Of a stretch of DNA of 45,066 bases, positions 32,959 through 41,772 are shown piece by piece. The stretch is from Chloroflexota bacterium (GTDB lineage: Bacteria > Chloroflexota > Limnocylindria > Limnocylindrales > CSP1-4): positions 1-45,066 of the forward strand of contig JALOOH010000022.1 in assembly GCA_025454515.1 (NCBI GenBank), given 5' to 3'. Each line of letters begins with the position of its first letter. The first letter of the stretch is position 1. Position numbers and translations under genes: made by a program. The notes beneath the pieces were generated by a model that worked only from the letters and a program-made list of their open reading frames with translations, was not told the DNA's origin and did not search any database.

Positions 32959-33905
32959 CCACTCCCGCCGTCCTCCTCCTCGCCTACGGCAGCCCCGACT
33001 CGCTCGACCAGGTCGAGGCGTACTACACGGACATCCGCCGGGGGAACCCGCCGACGCCCGAGCTCCTCGCGGAGCTCACGGACCGCTACCGCGCGATCGG
33101 CGGCGGGTCGCCGCTCTCGCGGATCGTGGAGGATCAGCGCGCGGCGCTCGAGACCGAGCTCGCCCGCCGCGGCCGCCCGATCCCCGTGTACGCCGGCATG
33201 CGCCACATCGCGCCCCGGATCGCGGCCGTCATCGAGCGCATGGCCGACGACGGGGTGACCGACGCGGTCGCCATCCCGCTCGCGCCGCAGGCGTCGATGA
33301 GCGTCGAGGGCTACCGCCGCGCCGTGGACGCCGCGTGCGCCGCCCTCGGCGACCGTGCCCCGCGCATCGCGTTCGTCGCGTCGTGGTGCCGGGAGCCCGC
33401 GTTCATCGAGGGCCTGGCCGAGACCACCGGCGAGGCGCTCGCCCGCTTCCCCGACCCGGCCGCCGTCCGGCTCATGTTCACCGCGCACAGCCTGCCGCAG
33501 CGGGTCGTGGACGCCGGCGACGTCTACCCGGACGAGCTCGTCGCCACGTCGCGCCTCGTCGCCGACGCCCTCGGCCGGGAGGCGTACGACTTCGCGTACC
33601 AGAGCGCCGGCCGGACCGACGAGCCGTGGCTGGGCCCGGAGATCCTCGCTGAGATCCGCCGCCTCGCCGGCGACGGGGCGACCGAGCTCGTCGTCAGCCC
33701 CGTCGGGTTCATCGCGGACCATCTCGAGGTCCTGTACGACATCGACATCGAGGCGCAGGGCGTCGCCCGCGAGGTGGGGATCCACCTGGAGCGGCCCCGG
33801 ATGCTCGACGACGACCCGCACCTGGTCTCGGCGCTCGCCGGGATCGTCGAGCGGACGCTCCCCCCGACGGGCGCGGCCTTCCCGGCCGCCTCCGCCGGCC
33901 GCTGA
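32955..33905 (+). CDS. hemH: Ferrochelatase (protoporphyrin or coproporphyrin type)
   Basis: AVLLLAYGSPDSLDQVEAYYTDIRRG...YRAIGGGSPLSRI...VYAGMRHIAPRI...LMFTAHSLPQRV...FAYQSAGRTDEPWLGPEI...VVSPVGFIADHLEVLYDIDIEA. Confidence 0.93.
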   Translation: MTTPAVLLLAYGSPDSLDQVEAYYTDIRRGNPPTPELLAELTDRYRAIGGGSPLSRIVEDQRAALETELARRGRPIPVYAGMRHIAPRIAAVIERMADDGVTDAVAIPLAPQASMSVEGYRRAVDAACAALGDRAPRIAFVASWCREPAFIEGLAETTGEALARFPDPAAVRLMFTAHSLPQRVVDAGDVYPDELVATSRLVADALGREAYDFAYQSAGRTDEPWLGPEILAEIRRLAGDGATELVVSPVGFIADHLEVLYDIDIEAQGVAREVGIHLERPRMLDDDPHLVSALAGIVERTLPPTGAAFPAASAGR

Positions 33906-33922
33906 CCCCAGGAGGATCCCTC

Positions 33923-35197
33923 GTGGACCAGACGATCGCGACCCACGCCGTCACGACCTCCGCCACCGCGCCCGCGCCCCCGACGAAGCCGCCGGCCATC
34001 CCCGGTCCGCCGTCGGGCCTCCGCGCCGGCCATCCGGGCGGCCACCCGGGGGCGATCCCCGGCGCCGGTTCCGTGCGCCCGACCGGCTACGTCTTCGGCC
34101 GCGCGCCGATGATGCTGTACTGGGAGATGACCCGGTCGTGCGGCCTGGTCTGCCGCCACTGCCGCGCCGAGGCCAACGCCGAGCGCCACCCCGACGAGCT
34201 CACGACGGCCGAGGGCGAGGCGCTCCTCGACCGCGTCCTCGGCTTCGGGGACCCGATGCCGCACGTCGTCTTCACCGGCGGCGACCCCCTCCGTCGACCC
34301 GACCTCCCGGACCTCGTCCGCGCCGCCCGCGCCCGCGGGATCGGTGCCTCGCTCGCGCCGGCGGCCACGCCGGAGCTCACCCGCGACGCCCTGCTCCGCC
34401 TGAAGGAGGCGGGAGTCCAGAACATCAGCCTCAGCCTGGACGGCTCCAACGCCGTCCGCCACGACGGCTTCCGCGGCGTGGAGGGCACGTTCGACCTGAC
34501 CGTGAAGGCGGCCGGCTGGGCGCAGGAGGCCGGGCTCCCGGTGCAGCTCAACACGCTCGTGACGAACGAGACGCTCGACGACCTGCCGGCGATCTTCGAC
34601 CTCTGCCCCAGCCTGGGGATCATGCGCTGGAGCCTCTTCTTCCTCATCAGCGTGGGCCGCGGCACGGACCTGCAGGAGATCAGCCCGGCCGAGAGCGAGA
34701 AGCTCATGGCCTGGCTGCTCGAGATCGGGAAGACCGCGCCGTTCCAGGTGAAGACGACCGAGGCGACGCACTACCGCCGGATCGCGATCCGGACGATGCA
34801 CGACCGCGGGATGACGGACGAGGAGATCGCGCAGACGAGCATCGGGCGCGGGTTCGGGATCCGCGACGGCAACGGGATCATGTTCATCAACTTCGACGGC
34901 GACATCTACCCGTCGGGCTTCCTCCCCGTCGCCGCGGGCAACGTCCGCCGCGACGATATCGTCGACGTGTACCGGAACAGCCCGCTCTTCCGCTCGCTCC
35001 GCGACGTGGCGAGCTTCAAGGGCCGCTGCGGCCGCTGCGAGTACAACGCCCTGTGCGGCGGCTCGCGCGCCCGCGCGTTCACGTGGACGGGCGACCCGCT
35101 CGAGACCGACCCGCTCTGCCCGTACGTGCCGCCGGCCGCGGACGATGTGGCTGCCGCGGCGATCGCCGCGGCCGCGACCGCGGCGCGCGCCGGGTAG
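33923..35197 (+). CDS. Radical SAM/SPASM protein of the AhbD/NirJ-related (TIGR04053-like) group
   Basis: MTRSCGLVCRHCRAEANAERH (CX3CX2C); SPASM CGRCEYNALCGGSRARAFTWTGDPLETDPLC; GTG start with AGGAGG upstream. Confidence 0.88.
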   Translation: MDQTIATHAVTTSATAPAPPTKPPAIPGPPSGLRAGHPGGHPGAIPGAGSVRPTGYVFGRAPMMLYWEMTRSCGLVCRHCRAEANAERHPDELTTAEGEALLDRVLGFGDPMPHVVFTGGDPLRRPDLPDLVRAARARGIGASLAPAATPELTRDALLRLKEAGVQNISLSLDGSNAVRHDGFRGVEGTFDLTVKAAGWAQEAGLPVQLNTLVTNETLDDLPAIFDLCPSLGIMRWSLFFLISVGRGTDLQEISPAESEKLMAWLLEIGKTAPFQVKTTEATHYRRIAIRTMHDRGMTDEEIAQTSIGRGFGIRDGNGIMFINFDGDIYPSGFLPVAAGNVRRDDIVDVYRNSPLFRSLRDVASFKGRCGRCEYNALCGGSRARAFTWTGDPLETDPLCPYVPPAADDVAAAAIAAAATAARAG

Positions 35198-35225
35198 GGC
35201 GGGCGGGGCGGGGCCGGGGTCGCGC

Positions 35226-36734
35226 ATGCACGCGGTCGTCGTCGGTGGCGGGGTCACGGGCCTCACGGCCGCGTACGTCCTCGGCCGGGCCGGGATCCGG
35301 ACCACGCTGCTCGAATCGTCGGACCGCCTCGGCGGCAAGGTCCGCACCTTCACGGGCGACGGCTTCGTCGTCGAGGAGGGGCCCGATTCGTTCATCGCGG
35401 TGCGGCCCGCCGCGGCGCAGCTCTGCCGCGAGCTGGGCCTGGGCCCCGATCTCGTCGGGACCGTGGACCCACGGACCGTGTACGTCCTGCGCGGCGACCG
35501 CCTCGTCCCGATGCCCGACGGGCTCGCACTCGTCCTGCCGACGAAGTTCCTGCCCTTCGTGACCACGCGGCTGTTCTCGTGGCCCGAGAAGGCGCGGATG
35601 GGGCTCGACCTCGTCCTCCCGCGCGGCCCGATGGAGGGCGACGACACGGTCGGCCGCCTCCTCCGGCGACGGCTGGGGGACGCCCTTGTGGACCGGCTCG
35701 CGGGCCCCCTCGTCGGCGGCATCTACGGCACGTCGATCGACGAGCTGAGCCTCCTCGCGGTGATCCCCAGCCTGCGGGAGAACGAGCGCGAGCACCGGAG
35801 CCTCCTCCTCGCGAGCGTCGCGGAGGCGCGGCTGCGGAAGGCGCGCGAGAACGAGCGAGCGGCCGCCCGCGCGGCCGCGGACGCGGCAGCCGCGGCGGGC
35901 GGACCGGGCGGACCGGGCGGACCGGGCGGGCCGGGCGGACCCCCGCCGGGACCGGCGCCGCGATCCGTCTTCCTCAGCCTGCGCGGCGGGATGACGCGGA
36001 TGACCGACGCGCTCGCGACGGCCATCGAGGGCATGAGCTGCGTGGACGTCCGCCTCGGTGCATCGGTCGTCGCGCTCCAGCCCGCCGGCGGGGGCTCGCG
36101 CCTCCTCCTGGCGGACGGGAGCCGCCTCGACGCCGACGCCGTCGTCCTCGCGTCGCCCGCGCCGGCGACCGCCGACATCCTCGACGATGCCGCGCCGGTC
36201 ACGGCCGCCGCGCTGCGGACGATCAGGTACGGCAGCGCGACGATCGTGACGCTCGCGTACCGCGACGACCAGCTGACGCGGCCGATCGTGGGTCACGGGT
36301 ACGTCGTCGCCGCCGATGGCACGAACCCGCTCTCCGCCTGCACGATCACGTCCGGCAAATGGCCGGGACGCGCTCCGGCAGGCACCGTCCTGCTCCGCGC
36401 GTACCTCCGGACCGAGGGCGACGGCGCGCTGCCGGCGTCCGCATCGGACGATGAGGTGGCCGCCGCCGCGCGCACCGTCGTGGAGCGGACGCTCGGACCG
36501 CGCGGGGAGCCGATCGTCTGCCGCGTCGCTCGGTGGGAGGGCGCGATGCCGCGCTACACGCTCGGCCACCTCGACCGCGTGGCCGCTGCGGAGGCGGGAC
36601 TCGCGGGCCTCCCCGGGGTCGTCCTTGCCGGGGCCGCCTACCGGGGTGTGGGCCTGCCCGACTGCGTCACGCAGGCGCGAGCGGCCGCGGCCCGGGTCCT
36701 CGAGATGGCCCCGGGGGTCGCCGCCGCGGCCTGA
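35226..36734 (+). CDS. hemY: Protoporphyrinogen/coproporphyrinogen oxidase (HemY/CgoX type)
   Basis: HAVVVGGGVTGLTAAYVLGRAGIRTTLLESSDRLGGKVRTFTGDGFVVEEGPDSFI...GPLVGGIYGTSIDELSL...VVLAGAAYRGVGLPDCVTQARAAAARVL. Confidence 0.93.
   Translation: MHAVVVGGGVTGLTAAYVLGRAGIRTTLLESSDRLGGKVRTFTGDGFVVEEGPDSFIAVRPAAAQLCRELGLGPDLVGTVDPRTVYVLRGDRLVPMPDGLALVLPTKFLPFVTTRLFSWPEKARMGLDLVLPRGPMEGDDTVGRLLRRRLGDALVDRLAGPLVGGIYGTSIDELSLLAVIPSLRENEREHRSLLLASVAEARLRKARENERAAARAAADAAAAAGGPGGPGGPGGPGGPPPGPAPRSVFLSLRGGMTRMTDALATAIEGMSCVDVRLGASVVALQPAGGGSRLLLADGSRLDADAVVLASPAPATADILDDAAPVTAAALRTIRYGSATIVTLAYRDDQLTRPIVGHGYVVAADGTNPLSACTITSGKWPGRAPAGTVLLRAYLRTEGDGALPASASDDEVAAAARTVVERTLGPRGEPIVCRVARWEGAMPRYTLGHLDRVAAAEAGLAGLPGVVLAGAAYRGVGLPDCVTQARAAAARVLEMAPGVAAAA
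35901..35944 (+). repeat. 9-bp tandem repeats encoding (GGPGGP)n in a hemY internal loop
   Basis: ggaccgggc x3 then gggccgggc; encodes GGPGGPGGPGGPGGPPPGP after an Ala/Arg-rich helix. Confidence 0.9.
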
Positions 36735-36785
36735 CGCGGCGCCACGGCCGCGCCACCGACACGCCGACGCCCCACGGACGCGCGA

Positions 36786-36809
36786 ACGCCCCGGGCGATG
36801 CCGGGGCGT
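36786..36809. terminator. 9-bp perfect hairpin downstream of heme operon
   Basis: acgccccgg-gcgatg-ccggggcgt; a second hairpin gccggccg-cca-cggccggc lies at 36832-36850. Confidence 0.65.
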
Positions 36810-36884
36810 CGTCGGTCATGTGATCTCGAGCGCCGGCCGCCACGGCCGGCATGGCGCGATCCCTCGACGGGGACCGGGCGGACC

Positions 36885-37016
36885 CTAGTGCAGGCTGTGC
36901 GGCCCGTGGAGCATCCAGTCGTCGGCCGCGGTGCCGCGCGCGGAGTCCGCGGCCAGGTTCGCGCCGAGGAACGCGACGCCGGCGGTGATCGTGATGAGAG
37001 CGATCGCGATGAGCAT
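36885..37016 (-). CDS. Small single-pass membrane protein (tentative)
   Basis: MLIAIALITITAGVAFLGANLAADSARGTAADDWMLHGPHSLH; ORF extends upstream to 37073. Confidence 0.4.
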   Translation of the reverse strand: MLIAIALITITAGVAFLGANLAADSARGTAADDWMLHGPHSLH

Positions 37017-37255
37017 GGGTATCGTCCGTTCCAGCGTGGGGATCAGTGGGGCCGGCACGGGCTCGTCCAACACGAGCGGGCAGCAGCCACATCGATCCGA
37101 CGCCCGTGATTCTGACTGGTACGGACCAATCGGTCAAGCGGCCGGAGGTCCCGGGCCGAGGTGCCGACCGGCTCCCGCGAACCGGCGGACCAGCCTCGTC
37201 CCTCCCCCGCGCGCAGCCCGGCCGACCACCGGCAGCGGGCGCCCGCCGGGACGTC

Positions 37256-37651
37256 TCACGCCGGCTCGACCCGGCGCACCGTCGTGACGCGGTCGAGCGA
37301 CCGATCGAATGACGCGACGACGCCCAGGCCCGTCCGCTCGGCGCAGGCGACGAGATACGCTTCGGCGAAGTCGAGCCGGTGCACGTCGTACACCTCGACA
37401 GCCCGCTGGAGCAGGTCCGCGTCCTGGACGCGGATCGGCGGGAACGCGAGCACCGAGCGCAGGATCGCAGCGACCCGATCGCGCGGCGTCTCGTAGTAGG
37501 ACTCGAGGACGCACGCGAGCTCGGCGAGGATCAGGTCCGGCAGGAGGACGCCGTCGGCGCCGGCGAGGTAGCGGGTCGCGCGGGCCGCCTGCTCCGGCGG
37601 GTCGCCCGTGAGATGGCGGACCAGGACGTTCGTGTCGACGAACGCGGTCAC
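37256..37651 (-). CDS. PIN-domain toxin (VapC-like)
   Basis: VTAFVDTNVLVRHLTGDPPEQAARATRYL...ELACVLESYY...HRLDFAEAYLVACAERTGLGVVASFDRSLDRV; GTGA overlap with antitoxin stop. Confidence 0.9.
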   Translation of the reverse strand: MTAFVDTNVLVRHLTGDPPEQAARATRYLAGADGVLLPDLILAELACVLESYYETPRDRVAAILRSVLAFPPIRVQDADLLQRAVEVYDVHRLDFAEAYLVACAERTGLGVVASFDRSLDRVTTVRRVEPA

Positions 37652-37896
37652 CGCCGACGGCGCCCGCGCGCGGCGTGCACGTCGCGGACGATGTCGTCCC
37701 ACTGCGTGCTGCGCCTGGCCGCGGGGATCTCGACCGAACCGGCCAGCGCGAGCAGGTCCGGTGTGCGTGCGATGACCGCATGGTCACCCTCCACGCGGAA
37801 GACCACGCGGTCGCCCTCCACGAGCGAGAGCGCCTCCCGGACCGCGTGCGGGATCGTGACCTGGCCCTTCGAGGTCAGTCGCGCTGCGATCTCCAC
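37648..37896 (-). CDS. AbrB/SpoVT-type antitoxin (VapB-like)
   Basis: ARLTSKGQVTIPHAVREALSLVEGDRVVFRVEGDHAVI. Confidence 0.9.
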   Translation of the reverse strand: MEIAARLTSKGQVTIPHAVREALSLVEGDRVVFRVEGDHAVIARTPDLLALAGSVEIPAARRSTQWDDIVRDVHAARGRRRR

Positions 37897-37910
37897 GGCG
37901 CCCTCCTGTT

Positions 37911-37934
37911 CCTTACTGTCTCTCAGAAGTAAGG
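37911..37934. promoter_or_regulatory. Perfect 7-bp inverted repeat upstream of the toxin-antitoxin operon, candidate autoregulatory operator
   Basis: CCTTACT-gtctctcaga-AGTAAGG, 15 bp upstream of the antitoxin ATG. Confidence 0.6.
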
Positions 37935-37953
37935 ATAGCAGGGATCGATCGCC

Positions 37954-37986
37954 GCCCGGTCACCGCCCGGTCACCGCCCGGTCACC
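37954..37986. repeat. Three tandem copies of 11-bp gcccggtcacc
   Basis: Read directly; between the TA promoter and the pabB stop. Confidence 0.9.
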
Positions 37987-39446
37987 TACCCCACCTCGCT
38001 GCAACCCACCGCGCGCAGCGGACCGCGGGCCTTCGCCCGTGTCTCCTCCCATTCCGCGTCCGGGTCGCTGCGGCGGGTGATCCCGCCGCCCACGTGCAGG
38101 GTGAGGCGCCGGCCGTCGGCCACGAAGGTCCGGATGAGGATGCTCGACCCCATCGCCCCGTCCGGGCCCAGCCAGAGCGCGGTCCCGCAGTAGGGGCCCC
38201 GGCGGACGGGCTCGAGCTCCTCGATGAGCCGCATCGCGCGGATCTTCGGCGCGCCGGTGATCGACCCGCCCGGGAAGGCGGCCGCCAGGAGGTCGAACGC
38301 GTCGAGCCCCGGCAGGAGACGCCCGACGACGGTCGAGACGAGGTGCTGGACGGCCGCCGTCCGCTCGAGCCGACACAGGCGCGGGACGCGCACGCTGCCC
38401 GGCCGGCACACGCGGCCCAGGTCGTTGCGGAGGACGTCCACGATCATGACGTTCTCGGCGCGGTCCTTGTCGCTGCCGAGCAGCTCGGCCGCGAGCATGC
38501 GATCCTCGGCGCGCGTGCTCCCGCGCGGGCGCGTCCCCTTGATCGGGTCGGTCTCGACCCCGCCGCGCGCGTCGACCGACAGGAACGGCTCCGGCGAGGC
38601 GGACGCGATGGCGCGCGTCGCGCCCGTCGACGGATCCGGCCCCAGGTCGAGGTACGCCGCGAACGTTGCCGGGTCGCCGGCCCGCAGGGCAGCGAAGATC
38701 GGCCACGGATCGCCGGCGAAGCGAGCCTCGAGCCGTCGGGCGAGGTTCGCCTGGTACAGATGGCCGGCGGCGATCGCCGCCCGGATGCGCTCGACGCGGT
38801 CGCCCCACGCGGCACGGTCGAGCCCGGAGGCGAAGCGCACCGGGGCGGCGGCCGTCGCGTGCGGCGCTCCCGCCCCGCCCCCGCCCGCGTGCGCGCGCGC
38901 CCCCGCGAGCCGCGCGCGCACCTCCCCCAGCCGCTCCGCAAGTCGATCCTCGTCGCCGTCGACCGGCCGACCGCACAGCAGGACGCGCCCTTCGCGGCGA
39001 TCGACCGCCACGGCCCAGTCGTGCAGCGCGAGCGACAGCAGGGGAAGGGGCTGGTCGTCGGCCGCCAGCGACGGGATCCGCTCCAGCTCGCGCCCCACGT
39101 CGTACCCGACGTACCCGACGAGGCCGCCGGTGAACGGAGGGAGGTCGGCGGGCGAGGCGCCGCCCGGGCCCATCCGCGCGAGGAGCGCCCGTGCCGGCGC
39201 GAACGTCGCCCCGCGCGGGCCCGGCTCGCGGACGACCGCCAGCGGGTCGGCCGTCACGTACGTCCAGCGCGACCGGCGACCGGTCCGCGCGCTGTCGAGC
39301 ACGGCCAGGCCGGGAAGCCCGCGCAGCGCCTCCGCGATCGCGGGGACCTCCGCCCCGGTGACCTCCGGCACCTCCACGGGGGTACCTCCGGCGGTCCCGA
39401 TAGGCATCCCGGTCGTCTGGCGGACGCTCACCATGGGGCGCATCAT
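37986..39446 (-). CDS. pabB: Aminodeoxychorismate synthase component I / chorismate-binding enzyme
   Basis: GHLYQANLARRLEARF...SASPEPFLSVDARGGVETDPIKGTRPRGSTRAEDRMLAAELLGSDKDRAENVMIVDVLRNDLGRVC...FPGGSITGAPKIRAMRLIEELEP. PIKGTRPRG is PabB-like. Confidence 0.9.
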   Translation of the reverse strand: MMRPMVSVRQTTGMPIGTAGGTPVEVPEVTGAEVPAIAEALRGLPGLAVLDSARTGRRSRWTYVTADPLAVVREPGPRGATFAPARALLARMGPGGASPADLPPFTGGLVGYVGYDVGRELERIPSLAADDQPLPLLSLALHDWAVAVDRREGRVLLCGRPVDGDEDRLAERLGEVRARLAGARAHAGGGGAGAPHATAAAPVRFASGLDRAAWGDRVERIRAAIAAGHLYQANLARRLEARFAGDPWPIFAALRAGDPATFAAYLDLGPDPSTGATRAIASASPEPFLSVDARGGVETDPIKGTRPRGSTRAEDRMLAAELLGSDKDRAENVMIVDVLRNDLGRVCRPGSVRVPRLCRLERTAAVQHLVSTVVGRLLPGLDAFDLLAAAFPGGSITGAPKIRAMRLIEELEPVRRGPYCGTALWLGPDGAMGSSILIRTFVADGRRLTLHVGGGITRRSDPDAEWEETRAKARGPLRAVGCSEVG

Positions 39447-39520
39447 CGCATCGAACGGACCGGCGTCCGTCGGCGGCCGTGTGACGCGCCGCGCGCCGCC
39501 GCCGCCGCACGAGGTCGCCC

Positions 39521-40591
39521 ATGCCCGTCCTCCGCCTGGACCCCGATCGCCTGCAGCCGGCGTTCGACGCGCTCGCGGCCCGCGTCGAGTCGGGCGTGGT
39601 GAGCGCGGCGGTCCTCGCGGTCGGCACCTCGGACGGGCTCGTGCGCGACGAGGCGTTCGGGATGGTGGGCGAGGACCTCGCGGGCGTGGACGACCGCTTC
39701 TACATCGCGTCGATCACGAAGCCCATCGTGGCGACCGCCGTCGTCCAGCTCGCGGCGGAGGGGCGGATCTCACTGCGGGAGCCGCTCCGGACGTACCTGC
39801 CGGACCTCTCCGAGGGCCACGCCGCGGTGACCGCGTGGCACGTCCTCACGCACACGTCGGGGATCCCGGACGACCCGTTCGGCGGGTGGGACGGCACCCC
39901 GCGCGACGAGCTCGTGCGGCGTGCCATGTCGCGTCCGCTCGACTTCGCCCCCGGATCCCGGTACGCCTACTGCAGCTCCTCGTTCTTCGTTCTCGGCGAG
40001 CTGCTGGCCCGGGCGGACGGGGTGCCGTTCGAGGAGTCGCTGCGGCGCCGCGTCCTCGCGCCGATGGGGATGTCGGCCACGAGCTTCTCGCCGACCGACC
40101 CGCCGGGGACGTGGGTCCCGGTCCTCGACGCGCCGACGGAGGGGATGGACGCGGCGGCGACCGCCGCCCTGCTCGGACACCTCGCGTCGATCGCCATGCC
40201 GGGCGGGGGCCTGTGGAGCACCGCCGGTGACCTCCTCCGGTTCGCGCGCGCGTGGCTCCGCGGCGGCTCGCTCGACGGCGCGCAGCTGCTGCCCGCGGCG
40301 TGGATCGACCTCATGGGTCGCGAGCAGACGACGGGGATCCGCGAGGCGAGCCCGGACGGGATCGCGCCGGAACGCGACCCACGCTACGCGCTCGGCTGGG
40401 GCAAGCCCGTGGGCGGTGGCGACGTTCCGTGCTCGGACCGCGCCGTGGAGCATGGCGGGATCAGCGGGACGCGCCTGTTCGTCGACCCGGCGACGGACCT
40501 CGCGATCGTCGTGCTGGCGAACCGCTGGGATCACGCGGAGACGTCGCGCGCGGTCGTGGCGGCCGTCCACTCCGCGCTGGTGCCTGCATGA
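39521..40591 (+). CDS. Serine hydrolase, beta-lactamase/DD-peptidase (S12) family
   Basis: FYIASITKPIVATAVVQLAAEGRISLREPLRTYLPDL (SxxK), RYAYCSSSFFVLGELL (YxS), VEHGGISGTRLFVDP. Confidence 0.9.
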   Translation: MPVLRLDPDRLQPAFDALAARVESGVVSAAVLAVGTSDGLVRDEAFGMVGEDLAGVDDRFYIASITKPIVATAVVQLAAEGRISLREPLRTYLPDLSEGHAAVTAWHVLTHTSGIPDDPFGGWDGTPRDELVRRAMSRPLDFAPGSRYAYCSSSFFVLGELLARADGVPFEESLRRRVLAPMGMSATSFSPTDPPGTWVPVLDAPTEGMDAAATAALLGHLASIAMPGGGLWSTAGDLLRFARAWLRGGSLDGAQLLPAAWIDLMGREQTTGIREASPDGIAPERDPRYALGWGKPVGGGDVPCSDRAVEHGGISGTRLFVDPATDLAIVVLANRWDHAETSRAVVAAVHSALVPA

Positions 40592-41772
40592 GCCCGCGTC
40601 CGCGCGCCCGCGACCTCGGGATCCACATCGGCCGGCTTCCGTCCGGGCGATGGAACGCGATCACGGACGTGGAGGGCGTCCGCGTGGGCCACGCGACGAT
40701 CGTCCGCGGCGATGGCCCGCTCGTGGTCGGCGAGGGCCCGGTCCGGACGGGCGTGACCGTCATCCTGCCGCACGACGGCAACCCGTTCCTCGAGCCCGTC
40801 TTCGCGGGCTGGCACTCGCTCAACGGGAACGGGGAGCTGACGGGGACGGCGTGGCTCGACGAGGTCGGCCTCCTCTCCGGGCCGATCGCACTGACGAACA
40901 CGCACAGCGTGGGCGTCGTGCACGACGCGATCATCGAGTACGCGGTCCGCTCGCACCCCGCCGGGACCGTCTTCTGGTCGCTCCCCGTCGTGGGGGAGAC
41001 GTACGACGGGACCCTGAACGACATCAACGGGTTCCACGTGCGCCCCGCCCACGTCGCCGAGGCGCTCGAGGCCGCGGCGCAGGGGCCGGTCGCGGAAGGC
41101 TCCGTCGGCGGCGGCACCGGGATGATCTGCCACGAGCTCAAGGGCGGGATCGGCACCGCGTCCCGCGCCCTCCCGGCCGACCACGGCGGCTGGACGGTGG
41201 GCGTCCTCGTCCAGGCCAACTACGGCGTCCGCCACGACCTCCGCATCGACGGGGTCCCGGTCGGCCGGCACATCCCCGTCGCGGACGTGCCGAGCCCGTA
41301 CGGAGGGAAGCGGGCCGCCGGCCCCGGCACGCCCGGCGCCGGCTCGATCATCGTCGTCGTCGCGACGGACGCTCCCCTGCTCCCGCACCAGTGCCGCCGG
41401 CTCGCGCAGCGGGCGGGCCTGGGCCTGTCGCGCGCGGGCGGGTACGGCCGCAACTCCAGCGGCGACATGTTCCTCGCGTTCGCGACCGGGAACCGCGGCA
41501 TCCCGGACATCTCCGGGTCGGACCGGGCCGGCCCCGGGACGACCGACGTCCGCATGGTGCTCGACGACCGCGTGGACGGGCTGTTCACGGCGGCGGTGGA
41601 TGCGACCGAGGAGGCGATCGTGAACGCCCTCCTCGCCGCCGACACGATGACCGGGATCGACGGCGTGACCGCGCACGGGTTGGACGCCGAGCGCGTGGCG
41701 CGCATCATGGACGCGCACGGGAGGGGCCCCGACGGACCGGGGCGGGCGATCGACGCTGGGGAGGGACGATGA
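40588..41772 (+). CDS. P1/S58 (DmpA-like) aminopeptidase
   Basis: NAITDVEGVRVGHATIVRG...VRTGVTVILPHDGNPF...PIALTNTHSVGVVHDAIIEY...GGGTGMICHELKGGIGTASR...GYGRNSSGDMFLAFATGN. Confidence 0.93.
   Translation: MSPRPRARDLGIHIGRLPSGRWNAITDVEGVRVGHATIVRGDGPLVVGEGPVRTGVTVILPHDGNPFLEPVFAGWHSLNGNGELTGTAWLDEVGLLSGPIALTNTHSVGVVHDAIIEYAVRSHPAGTVFWSLPVVGETYDGTLNDINGFHVRPAHVAEALEAAAQGPVAEGSVGGGTGMICHELKGGIGTASRALPADHGGWTVGVLVQANYGVRHDLRIDGVPVGRHIPVADVPSPYGGKRAAGPGTPGAGSIIVVVATDAPLLPHQCRRLAQRAGLGLSRAGGYGRNSSGDMFLAFATGNRGIPDISGSDRAGPGTTDVRMVLDDRVDGLFTAAVDATEEAIVNALLAADTMTGIDGVTAHGLDAERVARIMDAHGRGPDGPGRAIDAGEGR

Noticed and set aside
38094-39602. 502-aa plus ORF opposite pabB
   Set aside because: Charged shadow frame; pabB motifs are unambiguous on the minus strand.
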